DNA of 64,000 nt from Aquimarina latercula DSM 2041 (GTDB taxonomy: Bacteria > Bacteroidota > Bacteroidia > Flavobacteriales > Flavobacteriaceae). The stretch is taken from contig NZ_AUMK01000015.1 in the NCBI RefSeq assembly GCF_000430645.1, positions 62,001 through 126,000 on the forward strand, given 5' to 3'. Both the position numbers and the translations under genes were made by a program. Positions 9,060-17,614 of this stretch are shown piece by piece (position 1 is the stretch's first letter; each line of letters opens with the position of its first letter). The notes under the pieces are model-generated. The model did not search any database, was not told the origin of the DNA, and saw only the letters and a program-made list of their open reading frames with translations.

Positions 9060-9195
9060 GTCGAAATCTTGGGGTAATTGTGGTTTTGGGATTAATTCGT
9101 TTGTAGGAGTAATTGTTTATTAGTATAATTTTTTTGTCCGCGCAAATGTAATTTTTTGAAATAACTGTAAACTTGTAAAATCCTTTAAAATAACG

Positions 9196-9234
9196 GTAAA
9201 ATACATTTTTTATCGATAAAATACATTTTTTTAT
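9196..9234 (+). repeat. Short tandem repeat upstream of the YgjV-like gene
   Basis: Two near-identical copies of a unit reading GTAAAATACATTTTTTATC / ATAAAATACATTTTTTTAT lie directly before the ATG at 9233. They form an AT-rich leader; a duplicated promoter or binding site is possible but unproven. Confidence 0.4.
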
Positions 9235-9466
9235 GTCTTTAGATCAAAATTTAGTAATAGAACTGGTTGGTTATTTTGCATCATTTATGGTGCTTATATC
9301 GTTTCTGATGCGTAATATCAAAAAACTTCGTCTAATAAATACTGTGGGGTGTGTGGCTTTTGTAATTTATGGGGTCTTACTCAACTGGTCATTGCCAATA
9401 ATAATTACTAATACAGCAATTGCGGGTATAAACTTTTATTACCTTTTCTTAAGAAAAGAAGCATAA
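9233..9466 (+). CDS. Small YgjV-like membrane protein
   Basis: 77 residues with three hydrophobic segments (about 8-25, 34-50, 52-72) and a short basic turn RNIKKLRLIN between the first two. Spacing and sequence (SFLMRNIKKLRLINTVGC, LLNWSLPIIITN) fit the YgjV/Imp inner-membrane family of unknown function, which is also related to half-size sugar-transporter-like repeats. It stands alone between typA and the polysaccharide region. Confidence 0.7.
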   Translation: MSLDQNLVIELVGYFASFMVLISFLMRNIKKLRLINTVGCVAFVIYGVLLNWSLPIIITNTAIAGINFYYLFLRKEA

Positions 9467-9550
9467 CTTCTTACTTAATCATCTAAAAGTAAGTTTTATA
9501 TTCCAGATACTCAAACAAATTAGCTATTTTCACTTTCATAAATACTTATT

Positions 9551-10483
9551 TTGTCAACGTATACAATTAAAAAATATCAAAAAGAAGATTATTCGTTATG
9601 GAATGATTTTATAGATAACTCTAAGAATGGTACTTTTCTTTTTAACCGGGATTTTATGGAATATCATTCTGATAGATTCCTTGATTTCTCTTTATTAGTT
9701 TTTAATAATTCAACGTTGATAGCTGTTTTTCCCGCTAACATCAAGAATGAAGCGGTTTATTCACATCAAGGCTTAACCTATGGAGGTATAATTCTTAAAA
9801 AGAGTATTGGAGGAGAAAAAGTAAGAAATATTCTTTCTGAAATAATTAAATTTCTTGATTCTTATAAAGTTCGTAATCTATTTGTTAAGACTATACCAAT
9901 TTTTTACAATAAAAAACCAACCAATGAGTTTACATTTTTTTTGTCAGAACATGGAGGGAAAATTTATCGTAGAGATCTAAATTTAGCTATAGATTATAGT
10001 CTACCATCTAGCATTCATAAGAGTAAACTTAAGCATTATGAAAAAAGAAAAGATATTGGTTTTGAAATACAAGAAGTAAATGACTTTTCAGGTTTCTGGA
10101 ATAGTGTCTTGATACCAAGGCTGAAAGAAAAGCATAATGTAAAACCTGTTCATACGTTGCAAGAGATTGATTTATTAAAGAAAAGGTTTCCCGAATCTAT
10201 AAAACAATTTGTCATAAGTTTAGATAAAGAAGTTCTTGCAGGAATTACCATTTTTAAAAGTGAAGGAGTAGTAAAGTCCCAATATGGAGCTGTGACCAAT
10301 AAAGGTGAACAATATAGAGCGTTGGATTTTCTTTTTATCTCTTTAATTAATAAATATAGAAAAGAAGGGTTTCGTTTTTTCGATATGGGTACAGTTACTG
10401 AAAATAATTTTGGATTGTTAAAACAGAAGGAGGAGTTAGGATGCGAAATCTATACACAGGATTTTTATGAGTTGGTCGTTTAG
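9551..10483 (+). CDS. FemAB/GNAT-like acyltransferase (TTG start)
   Basis: 310 residues, start TTG at 9551 (no ATG in frame before the conserved core). The first 140 residues form one degenerate GNAT-like lobe (WNDFIDNSKNGTFLFNRDFMEY is typical of the Acetyltransf_6/FemAB group in polysaccharide clusters), the second lobe spans about 145-300 with the conserved end RFFDMGTVTENNFGLLKQKEELG. Such proteins transfer acyl or aminoacyl groups, often to amino sugars. Context: first gene of the polysaccharide region, next to DegT aminotransferase and FdtA genes, so acylation of an amino-deoxy sugar is a reasonable inference. Donor and acceptor cannot be read from the sequence. Confidence 0.75.
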   Translation: MSTYTIKKYQKEDYSLWNDFIDNSKNGTFLFNRDFMEYHSDRFLDFSLLVFNNSTLIAVFPANIKNEAVYSHQGLTYGGIILKKSIGGEKVRNILSEIIKFLDSYKVRNLFVKTIPIFYNKKPTNEFTFFLSEHGGKIYRRDLNLAIDYSLPSSIHKSKLKHYEKRKDIGFEIQEVNDFSGFWNSVLIPRLKEKHNVKPVHTLQEIDLLKKRFPESIKQFVISLDKEVLAGITIFKSEGVVKSQYGAVTNKGEQYRALDFLFISLINKYRKEGFRFFDMGTVTENNFGLLKQKEELGCEIYTQDFYELVV

Positions 10484-10486
10484 ATG

Positions 10487-11632
10487 TCAACTGTATGTCT
10501 TCCACGTTTCAATATATTTTTTTGCGACATTAATGTAATGATGCTCTTTTTCGATAAATGCTCTGGCATTTTTTCCTATTTCAAAAACCATATCAGTATT
10601 AAGAATTAATTTTTCTAGGTTTTGAGCTATTTTAGCACTATCAGGAGATGTGTCGATTGCTACGACATCTTTAAGATTATAATATTTTCTAAAGTCTTCT
10701 CCAGCACCTGTAAAAACCACTTTGCCCATTGCCATGGCTTCTAAGGCATTATACCCTTGATCATGTGCCTGAGCTTGGTCTAATATAATATCTGCAGATA
10801 AGAAGTGTTTGATATATTGGTTATACGGGAGATCTTTGGTGGTAATTAATTCGATTTTATCAGGATATTTGTTTGTAATGGTAGTTAAGGCGTTTTCAAA
10901 ATATTCATTTCCTTTTTTTATGTAATTTGAAGTATTGATTCCGTGAAGTATTTTTATCTTTTTATGCTTTACGAAAGGAATTATCTTGATAGAGTCTATA
11001 TTTACAGGATTTGGAATCAGTGGTAATACTTTAGGAGTGTTTTTATAAGCAATATGATACTCCACACTTGCTGGAATAACCCCTTTTATATTTTTAAAGA
11101 CGAAATCGTGTATGTTTTTTTGTTTTTTAGAAACAAATTTCAAAGTGTTTTTATATTCTTTTTTTAGAGTGTTGTCTTTTAAAAAAGGACTTACCGTGCT
11201 GTATGGAAATTTTCCAGAAAGTAAATAAGAAATAAATCTAAAATCATCGCCGCAAGCAAGTAAAAAAACATTCTTGTTGTTTTGAAAAAGAAATTTTAAG
11301 AGTTTTTTCTCGAAATATTGTCCAATATTAAAAGGAGTTTCGTTAATTAATTGAACAAAATCATAATTGGATAGAGAGGCCTTGTTTTTTTTGAATTTAA
11401 TGTAGGATTCCACAGATGCAATATCAATCGAAGTAATTTTAAAAATTAAGTGTCTAATCTTATTAAGCACAAAATTGTTTTTTACAACACTTCCATCAAC
11501 GTCTATATCAATTGGATATTTCTTAAACACATCACCATTACCCACAATAGTTACCTCATGTCCATTTTTTATTAGACCTTCTTTAAGCGAATTGTGTAAT
11601 CGACTGTATTCTCCTACTAATAATATTTTCAT
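10487..11632 (-). CDS. Glycosyltransferase, GT-B fold (family 4-like)
   Basis: 381 residues, ATG at 11632. GT-B layout: N-lobe beginning MKILLVGEYSRLHNSLKEGL, C-lobe with a nucleotide-binding loop and EAMAMGKVVFTGAGEDF (about 293-309), the position of the E-x7-E type signature of GT4 enzymes. Probably cytosolic or peripheral on the inner membrane, adding a sugar to a lipid-linked oligosaccharide. It is convergent with the acyltransferase gene (3 bp apart) and divergent from the DegT gene across a 182-bp gap. Confidence 0.8.
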   Translation of the reverse strand: MKILLVGEYSRLHNSLKEGLIKNGHEVTIVGNGDVFKKYPIDIDVDGSVVKNNFVLNKIRHLIFKITSIDIASVESYIKFKKNKASLSNYDFVQLINETPFNIGQYFEKKLLKFLFQNNKNVFLLACGDDFRFISYLLSGKFPYSTVSPFLKDNTLKKEYKNTLKFVSKKQKNIHDFVFKNIKGVIPASVEYHIAYKNTPKVLPLIPNPVNIDSIKIIPFVKHKKIKILHGINTSNYIKKGNEYFENALTTITNKYPDKIELITTKDLPYNQYIKHFLSADIILDQAQAHDQGYNALEAMAMGKVVFTGAGEDFRKYYNLKDVVAIDTSPDSAKIAQNLEKLILNTDMVFEIGKNARAFIEKEHHYINVAKKYIETWKTYS

Positions 11633-11814
11633 TCAAGTAACGTTAAGTCCCTATATTAAAGACTTTAAAAAATTATCATACGTTTTTATGGGCTTTCACA
11701 AAAACAAATATCTTTGCTGTAAAGGTATTTTTAATACTGTAATAATAAAAACTGAATCCTACTGAATTCTTTTTGTACAAGATAATTCATAAATGTAGAT
11801 AGATATTTTTGATA

Positions 11815-12933
11815 ATGACAAACCCTAAACAGTTGATTCCATTTCTAGATCTTCATAAAATTAATAGTCGTTATCATGAAAAATATAAAGATTGTTTTTC
11901 CAAGTTTTTGGATGAAGGTAGATACATTAAAGGAACTTTTGTTAAAGAGTTTGAGGATTCTTATGCTAAGTTTTGTGGAGCTAAGTATTGTATTGGTGTT
12001 GGTAATGGACTAGATGCGTTAACAATAATTCTTAAAGGGTATATTGAACTTGGAAAAATTAATTCTGGAGACGAAGTAATTGTTCCTTCAAATACATTTA
12101 TAGCTTCAATTTTATCTATTAAATATGCTGGGTTACAACCTGTGTTGGTGGAACCTGATAGAGATACTTTTAATATAGATATTAATAGAATTGAAGAACA
12201 TATTTCTAATAAAACCAAAGCGATTGTGCCTGTTCATTTATATGGTCAGCTAGCGAAAATGAAAGAAATCAATGAAATCGCTAAGAGATATAATTTATTT
12301 GTAATTGATGATGCCGCTCAAGCGCACGGAGCAATTTATAACAATGATAGATTGGTAGGTGATTTATGTAATGCTTCTTCTTTTAGTTTTTATCCGGCAA
12401 AAAATGTGGGAGCATTGGGGGATGCGGGCGCAATAACTACTAATAATAAAGAATTAGCAGATGTTGTTAGGAGTATTGGGAATTATGGTTCTTCTAAAAA
12501 GTATCAAAACGATTATTTAGGGGTTAATTCTAGATTGGATGAACTGCAAGCAGCATTTTTATTGGAGAAGTTAAAAGACCTGAAAGAAGATAATCAAAGG
12601 CGAAGACAAATTGCTAAAAGGTATCTGTCAGAAATTGAAAATGATAAAATTGTGTTGCCTGGTTGGGATGGTTCAGAGAATCATGTATTTCATCTTTTTG
12701 TGGTTAGAGTCAAAAATCGTTTAGAGTTTTGTCAATATTTAGATGATTTAGGAATTGGATATCATATCCATTATCCAATTCCTCCGCATAAACAGAACGC
12801 TCTAAAAGAGTTTTCTGAACTTTCATTACCGATAACGGAACGAATGCACAAAGAAGTTGTTAGTATTCCGCTTAATACGGGCTTAACCGATCAGGAGGTT
12901 AGTAAGATTATAAAAACCTTAAACGAATACTAA
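11815..12933 (+). CDS. DegT/DnrJ/EryC1/StrS sugar aminotransferase
   Basis: PLP-dependent aminotransferase that converts a nucleotide-linked keto-sugar into an amino sugar. ATG at 11815 chosen over an in-frame TTG six bases earlier. 372 residues. Motifs: FCGAKYCIGVGNGLDAL (about 43-60), DDAAQAHGA (about 162-170), SFSFYPAKNVGALGD with the PLP lysine at about residue 196, and YGSSKKYQ. An FdtA-type ketoisomerase lies three genes downstream, so the likely pathway is dTDP-4-keto-6-deoxyglucose to its 3-keto isomer and then to a 3-amino-3,6-dideoxyhexose (FdtB role). Four bp before the Wzx start. Confidence 0.9.
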   Translation: MTNPKQLIPFLDLHKINSRYHEKYKDCFSKFLDEGRYIKGTFVKEFEDSYAKFCGAKYCIGVGNGLDALTIILKGYIELGKINSGDEVIVPSNTFIASILSIKYAGLQPVLVEPDRDTFNIDINRIEEHISNKTKAIVPVHLYGQLAKMKEINEIAKRYNLFVIDDAAQAHGAIYNNDRLVGDLCNASSFSFYPAKNVGALGDAGAITTNNKELADVVRSIGNYGSSKKYQNDYLGVNSRLDELQAAFLLEKLKDLKEDNQRRRQIAKRYLSEIENDKIVLPGWDGSENHVFHLFVVRVKNRLEFCQYLDDLGIGYHIHYPIPPHKQNALKEFSELSLPITERMHKEVVSIPLNTGLTDQEVSKIIKTLNEY

Positions 12934-12937
12934 AGGA

Positions 12938-14233
12938 GTGGATTCATACTTTGATAAACTAAAAAACAATGTTTTAATTAAAGTTAGCTCTTTTAATGCC
13001 ATAGGTGTATTCGTAAAAATGATAACTGGCTTTATAAGTCTTAAGGTAGTTGCAATATTTTTAGGTCCAGAAGGGTTAGCGTTGATTGGTAATCTTCGAA
13101 ATGTTTTGACCTCTATTCAATCGATTGGTACCCTAGGTTTATATAATGGAATTGTAAAATATATTGCAGAATTTAAGAGTGATAAAAAGGAAATTAGATC
13201 TGTGTTATCAACTTCCTATCTTTTGTGTTTAATAATAATCATTTTCTTGTCTACATGGCTTTATTTGTTTCCAACGTTTTGGAATAATCTGGTTTTTGGA
13301 AATAGTTATCAGTATAATTTTGTTTTTAAAGCCATAGCAATAGCACTCCCTTTTTATTCAGTAAACACCTTGTGTTTGGCAATAATTAACGGATATTCTA
13401 AATATAAGATGTATATACTACTTAATATTGTTAGTAGTATTTTAGGTTTACTAATTACGGTTTTCTTAGTTTGGGAATATAAACTAGAAGGTGCATTTTG
13501 GGCTATTATCATAAATCCAGCGGTATCATTATGTTTTACCATTGTAATCATACTGAATAAAAAAGATGTTACTAAATTTTTGCCATCTACTAAGATATCG
13601 CCAAAATATCTAAAAAGATTAAGCTCATTTGCTGTTATGACATTGGTTTCTGTAACCGTTTTACCCGCTATTTTGATCAGAATAAGAAATTTTATTATTG
13701 CTAATGAAGGTTTAGAAGAAGCCGGTTATTGGGAAGCAATACAGAGTATTAGTAGTCAATATATGTTATTTATAACGACTTTATTAACTATATATTTATT
13801 ACCTAGACTATCTGAAATAAATAGTAGTAAAAGTTTTAGATTAGAAGTATTTAATTTTTACAAGACGATTTTACCAATATTTGTTATTGGGTTTTTGATT
13901 ATTTATTTTTTGAGAAATATCATAATTGGAATTCTTTTTTCAAATGATTTTACTGCAATGGAACCTTTGTTTATCTGGCAGTTGTTTGGAGATCTTTTCA
14001 AAATAGCATCTTTGGTGATAGCATATCAATTTTTGGCTAAAAGAATGTTTTGGTATTATATAATTACAGAAATTATTTCGTTTACATTTTTATATTTTGC
14101 AAGTATTTATTTTATAAACCAATTCGGATTTATTGGTGCTTCTATGGCGTATTTTTTTAATTATGTCGTTTATTTTTTATTGTTGATTTTAGTGTTTAGA
14201 AAATCATTTTTTGGACCTGATAGGAAAATTTAA
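12938..14233 (+). CDS. Wzx-type O-antigen/polysaccharide flippase (GTG start)
   Basis: 431 residues, about 12 membrane helices, MATE/MOP superfamily, polysaccharide transporter branch. The start MDSYFDKLKNNVLIKVSSFN and VAIFLGPEGLALIGNLRN (about 47-64) match the WzxE-like O-antigen translocase group. It would flip undecaprenyl-diphosphate-linked repeat units to the periplasm. GTG at 12938 overlaps the tail of a purine-rich AAAGGAG; start codon 4 bp after the DegT stop and the next gene 3 bp downstream, so it is translationally coupled within the operon. No Wzy polymerase or ligase is visible in the window. Confidence 0.88.
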   Translation: MDSYFDKLKNNVLIKVSSFNAIGVFVKMITGFISLKVVAIFLGPEGLALIGNLRNVLTSIQSIGTLGLYNGIVKYIAEFKSDKKEIRSVLSTSYLLCLIIIIFLSTWLYLFPTFWNNLVFGNSYQYNFVFKAIAIALPFYSVNTLCLAIINGYSKYKMYILLNIVSSILGLLITVFLVWEYKLEGAFWAIIINPAVSLCFTIVIILNKKDVTKFLPSTKISPKYLKRLSSFAVMTLVSVTVLPAILIRIRNFIIANEGLEEAGYWEAIQSISSQYMLFITTLLTIYLLPRLSEINSSKSFRLEVFNFYKTILPIFVIGFLIIYFLRNIIIGILFSNDFTAMEPLFIWQLFGDLFKIASLVIAYQFLAKRMFWYYIITEIISFTFLYFASIYFINQFGFIGASMAYFFNYVVYFLLLILVFRKSFFGPDRKI

Positions 14234-14236
14234 CTA

Positions 14237-15343
14237 GTGACTCAAAACAAAAGAATAAAAATTTGTTTGATGGTTTCTTCCTTAGGCGCGGGAGGAGCCG
14301 AACGATCAAGTGCTATTTTGTCGAGAATGCTAGAAGATTCTGGGTATGATGTTACGATTGTTAGTATTCTTGATGATATTGTTTACGATTATAAAGGAAA
14401 CCTAGTAAATTTAGAATTGCTTACTACTTCTAATAAGGGTTTGCACAAACGTTGGCGAAAATTTGTAATTAGTAGAAAACTTATTAAAGAAAATAAGTTT
14501 GATTATATCATCGATGCAGCTCCAAGACCTTGGTGGTTTAGACAATGGTTTATTAATACTTTTGTGTATCAAAAGACGGATACAGTCTTTATCATTCACA
14601 GTTATAATATCGGTATTTATTTTCCTGATAATAGATTTTTAGGAAAATTGTTATATAAGGATGCATATGAATTGATTGGAGTTTCTAAAGAAGCAGTATG
14701 TCATTTTAAAGAAAAATATGGTTTAAGTAAAGGAAGTTGTATTTATAATGCATTTGATAGAAAACGTTGGGATACGATGTCTGAGGTAAATGTAGAGACA
14801 CCTAGTTATCCTTACATTTTATCTTATGGTAGAATTTCTGAAGATTCCAAAAATTATAGTTTTCTAGTAGAATCATATGCTGCATCAAGATTGCCGAAAC
14901 AAGGTGTAAGACTTCTTATATTAGGTGATGGGCCTGATAAAATAAAGATTCAAAATCTGGTTAAAAAATTAAAGATTGAAGATTATGTGGTTTTCAAAGG
15001 ATTTTCGGAAAACCCATTTCCTTATGTAAAAAAAGCTTTGTATACAACATTAACCAGTAACTACGAAGGTTTTCCGATGGTGTTAATAGAATCTTTAGCT
15101 ATGGGGACGCCAGTAGTGTCGGTAGATTGTAAATCAGGTCCATCAGAAGTGATTGTTACCGGTGAGAATGGTATATTAGTGCCTTTAAATAAAGAAATGG
15201 CTTTTACAGAAGCTTTAAATAAAATGATAGAAGATCAAGCTTTTTATCAAAAATGTAAAAATGGTACGATCTCTAGCGTTTCAAAATTTGAAATAGAAAA
15301 TATAATACCACAATGGCAAGCAATACTTCCTTCCAAAAAATAG
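14237..15343 (+). CDS. Glycosyltransferase family 4 (GTG start)
   Basis: 368 residues, GT-B fold. N-lobe start KICLMVSSLGAGGAERS (about 8-24) is the classic GT4 beginning (GGAER); C-lobe has LSYGRISEDSKNY, LLILGDGPDKIK and EGFPMVLIESLAMGTPVV (about 277-294) with the E-x7-E nucleotide-sugar motif. Retaining transferase acting in the cytosol on the lipid-linked repeat unit. Third gene of the DegT-wzx-GT4-fdtA operon; spacing 3 bp on the left and 5 bp on the right. Confidence 0.9.
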   Translation: MTQNKRIKICLMVSSLGAGGAERSSAILSRMLEDSGYDVTIVSILDDIVYDYKGNLVNLELLTTSNKGLHKRWRKFVISRKLIKENKFDYIIDAAPRPWWFRQWFINTFVYQKTDTVFIIHSYNIGIYFPDNRFLGKLLYKDAYELIGVSKEAVCHFKEKYGLSKGSCIYNAFDRKRWDTMSEVNVETPSYPYILSYGRISEDSKNYSFLVESYAASRLPKQGVRLLILGDGPDKIKIQNLVKKLKIEDYVVFKGFSENPFPYVKKALYTTLTSNYEGFPMVLIESLAMGTPVVSVDCKSGPSEVIVTGENGILVPLNKEMAFTEALNKMIEDQAFYQKCKNGTISSVSKFEIENIIPQWQAILPSKK

Positions 15344-15348
15344 AAAAT

Positions 15349-15756
15349 ATGACAACCGCCGAGGATTGTGAAATTATTGAAATTCCTAAAATAAAAGATC
15401 CTAGGGGTAATATTGCGGTGGTAGAGAAGGATGTTATACCTTTTGAAACAAAAAGAGTATATTATTTGTATGATGTCCCTAGTGATGCTAGTCGAGGAGG
15501 TCATGCGCATAAAAATTTACAACAGTTTTTGATCGCTTTAAGTGGTAGTTTTGATGTGATTTTGCATGACGGGGAAAATCAAAAGAAAATAACTCTTAAT
15601 AAACCTAATAAGGGGTTATTGATTAAATCTGGAATATGGAGAAAGTTAGAAAATTTTTCTTCTGGATCAGTTTGTTTAGTATTAGCTTCTGATGTATATA
15701 AAGAGGAAGATTATATCAGAAAATTCACTGAATTTAAACTATTTAAAACTAGATAG
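15349..15756 (+). CDS. FdtA/QdtA-type sugar 3,4-ketoisomerase (cupin)
   Basis: Isomerises dTDP-4-keto-6-deoxyglucose to the 3-keto sugar. ATG at 15349 gives 135 residues, the normal family size; an earlier in-frame ATG at 15313 would overlap the GT gene by 31 bp and add a non-conserved tail. Cupin signature DPRGNIAVVEK (about 18-28), YYLYDVPSDASRGGHAHKN with the catalytic/metal His pair (about 41-59), and LIALSGSFDV. Its product would feed the DegT aminotransferase upstream. RmlA and RmlB, needed to make the precursor, are not in this window. The 3' end overlaps the following leftward gene by 18 bp. Confidence 0.88.
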   Translation: MTTAEDCEIIEIPKIKDPRGNIAVVEKDVIPFETKRVYYLYDVPSDASRGGHAHKNLQQFLIALSGSFDVILHDGENQKKITLNKPNKGLLIKSGIWRKLENFSSGSVCLVLASDVYKEEDYIRKFTEFKLFKTR

Positions 15757-16683
15757 TTTTAGCCTAAAAATAGAAATTAAACTACTTTGGACTTTTTTAA
15801 ACAAGAGTAATACTATTTTAGGTTGTTTTATTAAAAACCTATTTTTCCAATGTAGGTTTTTCCAATTAATATTTTCACAATATTTTTTCGAAGTCAAATA
15901 ATCTCCAGCAATTCTATATTCTAATGCTATAGAATACCGGTTAGCATCTAGATATATTTTTAAAGAACGGTTATGCTTTTCTTCCTCTACAAATTTTTCA
16001 AACTTCATAAAGTTTTTGTTCTTTATGTTTATTTCTTTTGATCGATTTTTGGCATCTAGGTTATATGTGGCAGTAACATATGTTGCCAAAGCTACTTTAT
16101 ATCTTAATGCAATACGAATCCAAAGATCTGTATCCTCACCGTGTGTTATAGAAGAATCAAAACCTTTAATTGCATTTAAAACAGTTTTAGGAGCTGCGCT
16201 GGCCGAAGTCCATGCAATAGCATCAATGGAACTAGAATCAAAATAATTATCTATAATTATAAAAGAATTACTATCTGTTTTTATGTTCCTAAAGTCAGCT
16301 AAAAAGATAGAATTTGTGCTAAATTTTTTCTCATAAGATGTCGCTAATATACCAGCATCGGGAAATTTTTTGTATAATTGGAATAATATTTCGAGATGAT
16401 TGGGATACCAATAATCATCTGCATCCAGAAAGGCAATGATCTCACCATTCGCCTTGTCAATCCCAAAATTTCTAGCGTTAGAAACTCCCTTGTTTTCTGT
16501 TAAAAAATATCGCAGTCTTTCATCGCTAAAAGTATTTACGATTTTTTCACTGTTGTCATTAGAACCATCATTTATGATTATAATCTCATAGTTCGTGTAG
16601 TTTTGAGCGAATACGGATTGTATCGTTTTCTCGATATTTTTTTCTTTATTGTAAAGTGGAATAATGATGGAGAAAAAAGGCAC
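15739..16683 (-). CDS. Glycosyltransferase family 2 (GTG start)
   Basis: GT-A fold inverting transferase. Start GTG at 16683 gives 314 residues beginning MPFFSIIIPLYNKEKN and overlaps the upstream stop as TAGTG, an arrangement typical of coupled genes; a TTG at 16707 would add eight non-conserved residues. Motifs: IINDGSNDNSE (about 39-49), FLDADDYWYP with the metal-binding DxD (about 87-96) and WTSASAAPK, then ITHGEDTDLWIRIALRY (about 180-196). Probably transfers a sugar in the polysaccharide pathway. It and the next GT2 gene form a leftward pair inside the otherwise rightward cluster. Confidence 0.85.
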   Translation of the reverse strand: MPFFSIIIPLYNKEKNIEKTIQSVFAQNYTNYEIIIINDGSNDNSEKIVNTFSDERLRYFLTENKGVSNARNFGIDKANGEIIAFLDADDYWYPNHLEILFQLYKKFPDAGILATSYEKKFSTNSIFLADFRNIKTDSNSFIIIDNYFDSSSIDAIAWTSASAAPKTVLNAIKGFDSSITHGEDTDLWIRIALRYKVALATYVTATYNLDAKNRSKEINIKNKNFMKFEKFVEEEKHNRSLKIYLDANRYSIALEYRIAGDYLTSKKYCENINWKNLHWKNRFLIKQPKIVLLLFKKVQSSLISIFRLKLSSFK

Positions 16684-17555
16684 TATATTTTGTTTTTGAT
16701 TAAACAAAAGTAACCTAAACGATAAAAATCATAGCATACTATAGAAGGATAAGAGGAATTGAAATTTCTTTTAAGAAGATTTCTTGAGATTCGGAAGATA
16801 AAAGAAATGATTTTGTCGGTTTTTATTTTATTCATTTTGTAGTACATACTAGAAACCTTGTATCTGTCATAAGAAAGTTTATTAGTATTAATTAAAACAA
16901 TTAGGTTTTCAATGGCTTGCTCTGTTTTTATAATAAAAGCCTCTGCATTATCATTAGCATCATGTACAACAGGGTTGTCAATATATGTAATAGGAATGTT
17001 TTTTTTAGCAATAGCATCAAAAAACACTACATCTTCACATCCATATTTTTCTAAAGATTCATCAAATTTTATGGTTTCAAAGATTTCTTTTTGAATTAAG
17101 AAATTTGATGAACAAACAATAGATCGTTTATTTCTGTTGGATAAAGATTCCCTTTTTTTGGTATACATCCATCGAAGGCGATAAGGTTTGTTGGGAGGCT
17201 TTTTTAAATAAGTCATTCCTCCTGTTACAACCTTATGGTTTATATTATCTAGATATGTTTTAATAAAGTTTTTGCGTTCTGGAAATGTCCCAGCGTCAAT
17301 AAAGAGAAGGGAATCATATGTTGCTTCGGAAGCTAGTAGATTCCGAATAGCACTTCTGCCTATGTTTTTTGGCAATTTCTTAAAAGAGCAATTTGATAAT
17401 TCATGAACATCATTATTTTCTTTTATAAAATGATCCGAATGATCATCAAACACTAATATTTCGAAAGAGACGTTACGTAATGAAATTTGCTGATGAACCT
17501 CTTTAATCAACGGAATAATGTTATAATTATAGACAGGGATCAAAATTGATAACAT
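16683..17555 (-). CDS. Glycosyltransferase family 2
   Basis: 290 residues starting MLSILIPVYNYNIIPL. GT-A signature VFDDHSDHF (about 34-42) and FIDAGTFPERKNF (about 98-110), where the usual DxD is DAG, so metal binding may be atypical. GCEDVVFFDAIAKK (about 180-193) corresponds to the ED motif of the acceptor side. Upstream partner of the other GT2 gene; start is ATG, and the 59-bp gap to the divergent oxygenase gene must hold both promoters. Confidence 0.82.
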   Translation of the reverse strand: MLSILIPVYNYNIIPLIKEVHQQISLRNVSFEILVFDDHSDHFIKENNDVHELSNCSFKKLPKNIGRSAIRNLLASEATYDSLLFIDAGTFPERKNFIKTYLDNINHKVVTGGMTYLKKPPNKPYRLRWMYTKKRESLSNRNKRSIVCSSNFLIQKEIFETIKFDESLEKYGCEDVVFFDAIAKKNIPITYIDNPVVHDANDNAEAFIIKTEQAIENLIVLINTNKLSYDRYKVSSMYYKMNKIKTDKIISFIFRISRNLLKRNFNSSYPSIVCYDFYRLGYFCLIKNKI

Positions 17556-17614
17556 TTATAGATGTTTTACTAGAAGTTTATAATTATTTTTAAGACAAAA
17601 TTGTAATTGGATAG

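Noticed and set aside
11475..11765. Plus-strand frame over the start of the GT-B gene
   Set aside because: Overlaps the conserved N-terminus of a minus-strand glycosyltransferase; composition is that of an antisense frame.
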